Assembly: GCA_944322775.1 (NCBI GenBank)
Contig: CALUQA010000039.1
Location: 1 to 9,048 of the forward strand
Length of the DNA: 9,048 bases
Reading direction: 5' to 3'
Source of the DNA: an uncultured Elusimicrobiales bacterium
Lineage (GTDB): Bacteria; Elusimicrobiota; Elusimicrobia; Elusimicrobiales; Elusimicrobiaceae
The translations under genes and the position numbers were made by a program. Shown in pieces: positions 5,281 to 9,048 of the stretch. Within the stretch, counting starts at the first letter, position 1, and each line of letters starts with the position of its first letter. The notes beneath the pieces were generated by a model. That model worked only from the letters and a program-made list of their open reading frames with translations. It made no database searches and was not told the origin of the DNA.

Positions 5281-7653
5281 TTAAACGGCTATGGATAATT
5301 TGCGCGCCAGCGCTTTTAAAATGCTTTTGTCGCGCTTATCGGGAGGCAGGCTTTGCAAACCGGTAAACACCATTTGCTGGGCGCGCGATTTGTCGGGCGT
5401 AAAGCCGAAGATATCCAGGTAATTTAAAAACTCCACCATTTTCACGGCAGTGTTCAAATCCCCGGGGCACTGCCCAAAAGCCCGCGCATAAGCAAGCAAT
5501 CTTTCGCCGGCGGCGGCATTGACTTGCGTATTGTCGGTTTTCAAGCCCAGTGTGCGCACGTCGTCCATCAGCTCTTCCAGGGCGTTGATATCCACCGGGT
5601 CACGTTCCAACTCGGCCTTCAAATCGGCCGTCAGCACAAAATCGGCCACCGTTACAAAAGCCTGCGGCAGCGGGGCTCCAATATATTTCAGCCCGCGCAC
5701 GGCCGGATACTGCGCCTCAAAAATGTGCGTAAACGCCTCGTCTGTTTTGCGGGAAATGGCGTCCAGCACCTGGTCTATCACACGGCGCTGTGCGTCCTTA
5801 AACAAAGACGTAAACGGATAAATGTCTTTGAAAGATTTTTCTATCAGCGTGTGCACGGCTTCAAAGCCTTCCGTCTGTGCCGTAGTTTTAATGGTGCTGA
5901 ACACTTCTTCTGCATTTATATCGCGCGTGTAGGAAGCACCGCAAGTCAGGCGCGTGTCGTGGCTTTGGCAAACGGCAAAAGCGATGTCCGCCTCTTCCAG
6001 CGTAACGCGGTTTTTAAGCTTCATTTGGCCAAAGCATACGTGACCGCCTTCCTGGTGCAGCCGGTCACAGCGATAGTCTTTAATCTCGCACACATAGGCG
6101 TCCTGCGGGCGGGGCTTGTCGCCGGGTAAATCCTGCAGCACCTGCTGCAAGGCCACCTTGGTGGCGGGCATGGCCGAGGGTTTGACAAAGCGTTCATACA
6201 CCGTGGCGCCGTTTTTAAGGTCTTTGATGTTGCTGGGGGCTTCCTCCAGCATTTTGACAAACTGCGTTTCTATGTCTTTGCCCCCCGTTTTGCGTTTCAG
6301 CTCCAGCGCGCGGGCGGCATACTGCAAAATCTGCACCGTTTCCAAACCGCTTATCTCGTCAAAGAACCACCCGCAGCTGGTGTACATCAGCATGGCATTG
6401 CGCTGCATTTCCAAAAACATCAGCGCGGTGGAACGGTCGCGCCAGGCCTTTTCGGTGGCGTGGCGCAAAAAGAATTTGTGCTGCGCGTCCAAACTGCGGT
6501 CCAGCACCAGTTCAATATAATCGTTGCGCGCGGCCCAAGGGTCTTTGAAATATTCGCGGCCTTTGCCGTCAAAGTCCTGCGCCATTTCATCGCGGATAAA
6601 ATCCAGCGCTTTGCGCAGCGGGGCGCGCCACTTTTGGTTCCAACCCGCGTGCCCGCCGCAGTTGCAGCCGCAGTCGGCCCGCCAGCGCTCCACCCCGTGG
6701 AAGCAGCTCCACGAAGAATTTTCAAAAATCTGCGCTTCATACTGCGGCGGGAATTTTTCCAAAAACTCGCCGTACACCGTCAGCTCCACGTCCGGCAGCT
6801 GCTGCACGTATTTTAAACAATAGGCCAGGGCCATGTCGGCAAACTTTTGGTGGTGACCATAGGTTTCACCGTCGGTGGCAATATGCATAAGCTGCGCTTC
6901 GTCGGTGTTGTTATAGGTGCTTAACAAGCGTTTGGCACACGTTTCGCCGCTTTTAAGGGTGTCTGAAAAAGCAATCCCCTGCGAAATCGGCCCATCATAA
7001 AAAAACAGGGCAATCTGTTTGCCCGAAGGCAAATTGCACACATAGGCGCGTTTGGGGTCCACTCTGGCGCCGGAAACGTCCGTCCAGTTTTTCTCGCCTA
7101 TTTTGCGCACGCGTGCACACTGCCCCGGAGCCAAAATGACGTATTTCATGCCGTGTGCGGCCAGCACTTCCAGCGTTTCGGTGTTGCAGGCGGTTTCGGC
7201 TAGCCACATGGCTTCGGGCTCGCGGCCAAAGCGGGCCTTAAAATCGGCCAGGCCCCATTTGACCTGGGTTTCTTTGTCGCGCGCGTTGGCCAGCGGCAAA
7301 ATCATGTGGTTATATACCTGTGCAATGGCAGAGCCGTGCCCGCCGAAATGCTGGCGGCTTTTTTTGTCCGACTCCAGCACCGCCTCATACACGTGCGGGG
7401 CATGTTGCTCCATCCAGCTTAAAAGGGTGGGGCCAAAGTTAAAACTGATGTGGGCATAATTGTCCACCAAATCGGTTAATTCCCCTTTGTCGTTGAGCAC
7501 GCGCGCCAAGGCGTTGGGGCCGTAGCATTCGGCCGTAATGCGTGCGTTCCAGTCGTGGAAAGGGGCCGCGCTGTCCTGCGTTTCAATGGCTTCCAGCCAG
7601 GCATTTTCGCGCGGGGGTTGATAGAAGTGTCCGTGAATGCAAAGATATTTCAT
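5281..7653 (-). CDS. GH57 family glycoside hydrolase with DUF3536 C-terminal region
   Basis: A 790-residue protein, probably cytoplasmic since no signal peptide is seen. Glycoside hydrolase family 57 acts on alpha-glucans or related alpha-linked sugars by a retaining mechanism; the exact substrate of this subgroup is not known to me. Family motifs in order from the chosen start: HGHFYQPPREN (7-17), GGHGSAIAQVYNHMILP (104-120), WLAETA (150-155) with probable nucleophile E153, ATDGETYGHH (259-268) with probable acid/base D261, and SSWSCFHGVERWRADCGCNCGG (313-334) with clustered cysteines. The remainder, beyond about residue 345, matches the layout of DUF3536-type GH57 proteins. The ATG at 7653 is chosen because MKYLCIHGHFYQPPREN is the usual family N-terminus; a GTG at 7725 would add 24 residues of atypical sequence. 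No Shine-Dalgarno precedes 7653. The gene stands alone, divergent from the PIN-PhoH gene. Confidence 0.92.
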   Translation of the reverse strand: MKYLCIHGHFYQPPRENAWLEAIETQDSAAPFHDWNARITAECYGPNALARVLNDKGELTDLVDNYAHISFNFGPTLLSWMEQHAPHVYEAVLESDKKSRQHFGGHGSAIAQVYNHMILPLANARDKETQVKWGLADFKARFGREPEAMWLAETACNTETLEVLAAHGMKYVILAPGQCARVRKIGEKNWTDVSGARVDPKRAYVCNLPSGKQIALFFYDGPISQGIAFSDTLKSGETCAKRLLSTYNNTDEAQLMHIATDGETYGHHQKFADMALAYCLKYVQQLPDVELTVYGEFLEKFPPQYEAQIFENSSWSCFHGVERWRADCGCNCGGHAGWNQKWRAPLRKALDFIRDEMAQDFDGKGREYFKDPWAARNDYIELVLDRSLDAQHKFFLRHATEKAWRDRSTALMFLEMQRNAMLMYTSCGWFFDEISGLETVQILQYAARALELKRKTGGKDIETQFVKMLEEAPSNIKDLKNGATVYERFVKPSAMPATKVALQQVLQDLPGDKPRPQDAYVCEIKDYRCDRLHQEGGHVCFGQMKLKNRVTLEEADIAFAVCQSHDTRLTCGASYTRDINAEEVFSTIKTTAQTEGFEAVHTLIEKSFKDIYPFTSLFKDAQRRVIDQVLDAISRKTDEAFTHIFEAQYPAVRGLKYIGAPLPQAFVTVADFVLTADLKAELERDPVDINALEELMDDVRTLGLKTDNTQVNAAAGERLLAYARAFGQCPGDLNTAVKMVEFLNYLDIFGFTPDKSRAQQMVFTGLQSLPPDKRDKSILKALARKLSIAV

Positions 7654-7659
7654 ATATAT

Positions 7660-7678
7660 GTTATAGCAATTAATTGCT
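7660..7678 (-). promoter_or_regulatory. Candidate operator palindrome and -10 box of the GH57 gene
   Basis: AGCAATTAATTGCT (7665-7678) is a perfect 14-bp palindrome 11 bases upstream of the GH57 start codon. On the minus strand its end overlaps TATAAC (7665-7660), a plausible -10 box placed so that transcription would begin at or next to the ATG. No convincing -35 is seen at the right distance. The overlap would let a dimeric regulator block the promoter; both roles are inferred from sequence alone. Confidence 0.4.
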
Positions 7679-7710
7679 TTTATTGCACCCATTCCCCGCC
7701 GAAAAAACAC

Positions 7711-7739
7711 TTGATTAAACCGCACTTAAACTTTATACT
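7711..7739 (+). promoter_or_regulatory. Sigma70-type promoter of the PIN-PhoH gene
   Basis: TTGATT (7711-7716, four of six consensus bases) and TATACT (7734-7739, five of six) are separated by the ideal 17 bases. Transcription would start near 7746 and give a leader of about 33 bases carrying the ribosome binding site. This is the best promoter match in the window. Confidence 0.7.
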
Positions 7740-7768
7740 ATAGTTAACCCGCCGATTTACGACGGCCC

Positions 7769-7774
7769 GAGGTG
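7769..7774 (+). promoter_or_regulatory. Ribosome binding site of the PIN-PhoH gene
   Basis: GAGGTG lies four bases before the ATG at 7779 and fixes that start. The N-terminal sequence from this ATG (KKTFILDTNVLL) is the expected first strand of a PIN domain, in agreement. Confidence 0.8.
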
Positions 7775-7778
7775 AATT

Positions 7779-9048
7779 ATGAAAAAAACTTTTATTTTGG
7801 ATACCAACGTTTTGCTCCATGACGTCAACTCTATTTATGCTTTTGAGGATAACGACGTCGTAATCCCGATGGTCGTCATAGAAGAACTGGACAGCTTTAA
7901 AAGCGAGGGTGACACCCGCGGCAAAAACGCGCGCATTGTGTCGCGCGAGCTGGACGCCCTGCGCGCAAACGGCAAACTAAACGAAGGGGTTAAGCTCCCT
8001 AACGGCGGCACGCTGAAAATTGAACTGGACAAACCCAATATTTTGCCGCAAGTTCTTTCTTTTAACAAATCCGACAATGCCATTTTAAACATTGCCTACA
8101 CCATGGCCAAAAAAGAGAGCTCTTACAAGAAAAACCAAAGCCCCGTTTTTGTGGTCACCAAAGACATTAACATGCGTTTAAAAGCCGAAGCGCTGGGCCT
8201 TTCGGCGCAGGACTATACATCCGACAAAGTTAATTACGACGAGCTTTATACCGGCGTGGCGGAAATAGAAGTGGCCCCCGAACAAATAGACGCTTTTTAC
8301 CGCGACAAACAGTTGCCGCTGGAAAAAGACCGCTACTTCCCCAACCAATTTTTGATTTTAAAAGCCAATGACGGAAGCAAAAAATCCGCCATGGGCCGCG
8401 TGAGCAACAACGGCCAAGCGGTGTTAAAACCGCTTTCCGCGCAAGACCCGGTGGCCTGGGGCATTAAACCCTTAAACAAAGAACAGCGCTTTGCCATGGA
8501 GCTGCTGCTTGACGACAGCCTGGATATCGTTACGCTGGTCGGCACCGCAGGCACGGGCAAAACGCTTGTCACGCTGGCCACGGGTTTGCAGCGCACCATG
8601 GACGAAAACGCCTACCGCCGTATGGTGGTGTGCCGCTCTATCGTGCCCGTGGGCAAAGACTTGGGCTTTCTGCCCGGCACCAAAGAAGAAAAACTGGACG
8701 CCTGGATGGGCGCCATTTACGACAACCTGGCTTTCTTGGCGGACCGCAAAAACCCCGAAGAAGGCGAAGAAAAAGCGCATTATCTGCTGGACAGCGGCAA
8801 AATTGAAATTGCCTCCATCACCCACATGCGCGGGCGCTCTTTGCCGGGGCAATATATGATCGTGGACGACGCCCAAAACCTCACCCCGCACGAAATTAAA
8901 ACCATTCTCACCCGCGCGGGCGAAGGCACCAAAATCGTGGTCACCGGCGAGCCGTATGAAATTGATACGCCGTATTTGGACATTGAATACAACGGCTTGA
9001 AATATTTGGTGGACAGCCTGAAAGGACAGCCCTCTTACGGGCATATTA
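7779..9048 (+). CDS. PIN-PhoH family ATPase (PhoH2/YlaK-like), C-terminus cut by the window
   Basis: The visible 423 residues join an N-terminal PIN nuclease domain (about 1-150) to a PhoH-type P-loop ATPase (about 225-423). Characterised mycobacterial PhoH2 proteins of this layout are reported to unwind and cleave RNA; activity here is by analogy. PIN acidic residues appear as D8 (LDTNVLL), E35/E36 (VVIEELDSF), D99 (KSDNAIL) and D129 (TKDINMR). The ATPase has Walker A GTAGTGKT (255-262) and a Walker B-like segment MIVDDAQNLTPHE (360-372), where the second acidic residue is Asp rather than the usual Glu of DEAQN. A later motif reads TGEPYEIDTPYLD (389-401), where TGDPYQID is usual. The window ends at GQPSYGHI, close to the family C-terminus; I estimate some 20 residues are missing. 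It has its own promoter and ribosome binding site, divergent from the GH57 gene. Confidence 0.94.
   Translation, partial: MKKTFILDTNVLLHDVNSIYAFEDNDVVIPMVVIEELDSFKSEGDTRGKNARIVSRELDALRANGKLNEGVKLPNGGTLKIELDKPNILPQVLSFNKSDNAILNIAYTMAKKESSYKKNQSPVFVVTKDINMRLKAEALGLSAQDYTSDKVNYDELYTGVAEIEVAPEQIDAFYRDKQLPLEKDRYFPNQFLILKANDGSKKSAMGRVSNNGQAVLKPLSAQDPVAWGIKPLNKEQRFAMELLLDDSLDIVTLVGTAGTGKTLVTLATGLQRTMDENAYRRMVVCRSIVPVGKDLGFLPGTKEEKLDAWMGAIYDNLAFLADRKNPEEGEEKAHYLLDSGKIEIASITHMRGRSLPGQYMIVDDAQNLTPHEIKTILTRAGEGTKIVVTGEPYEIDTPYLDIEYNGLKYLVDSLKGQPSYGHI

Noticed and set aside
7654..7725. N-terminal extension of the GH57 gene to a GTG at 7725 (24 extra residues)
   Set aside because: The extension is unlike the family N-terminus and would run through the palindrome, the GH57 -10 candidate and part of the divergent phoH promoter.

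Overview
The window looks like an ordinary chromosomal stretch of a Gram-negative (outer-membrane) bacterium. A LolC/E-type permease and a LolD-type ATPase imply lipoprotein export to an outer membrane. A pilin gene with a short leader ending in GG and an FTLIELLVVVLIIGIL helix, the mixed AT-rich intergenic and GC-rich coding composition, and the overall protein flavour suggest Elusimicrobiota (Elusimicrobium-like). That assignment is from recall of family sequences, not a search, and is moderate at best.

Layout: positions 1-51 are the 3' part of a tRNA, probably tRNA-Gln(CUG), ending in an encoded CCA. A strong hairpin terminator (63-96) follows, and only 14 bases later lysS (111-1628, lysyl-tRNA synthetase) starts. 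A bidirectional terminator (about 1642-1670) separates lysS from a minus-strand type IV pilin-like gene (1673-2236), which is interrupted by one in-frame TAA. A divergent 5' region containing palindromes (2333-2373) leads to a plus-strand four-gene cluster at 2405-5234: lolC/E, lolD (8-base overlap), a membrane-anchored Sel1-repeat protein (1-base gap) and a small secreted protein built of 11-residue repeats (11-base gap, strong ribosome binding site). A second bidirectional terminator (about 5249-5275) faces a long minus-strand GH57/DUF3536 glycosidase gene (5281-7653). Divergent from it, with a good sigma70-type promoter, is a PIN-PhoH ATPase gene (7779 to beyond the window end), missing only its extreme C-terminus.

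Functionally this is a set of neighbouring housekeeping and envelope units: translation (tRNA, LysRS), a decayed or recoded pilin, lipoprotein trafficking with two attached envelope-type proteins, intracellular polysaccharide metabolism (GH57) and RNA metabolism (PIN-PhoH). I see no CRISPR array, insertion sequence, phage gene or obvious defence system. The points that most deserve a second look are the nonsense-interrupted pilin, the secreted 11-residue-repeat protein tied to lolCD, the acidic-residue substitutions in the PhoH ATPase motifs, and a perfect 14-bp palindrome in front of the GH57 gene.
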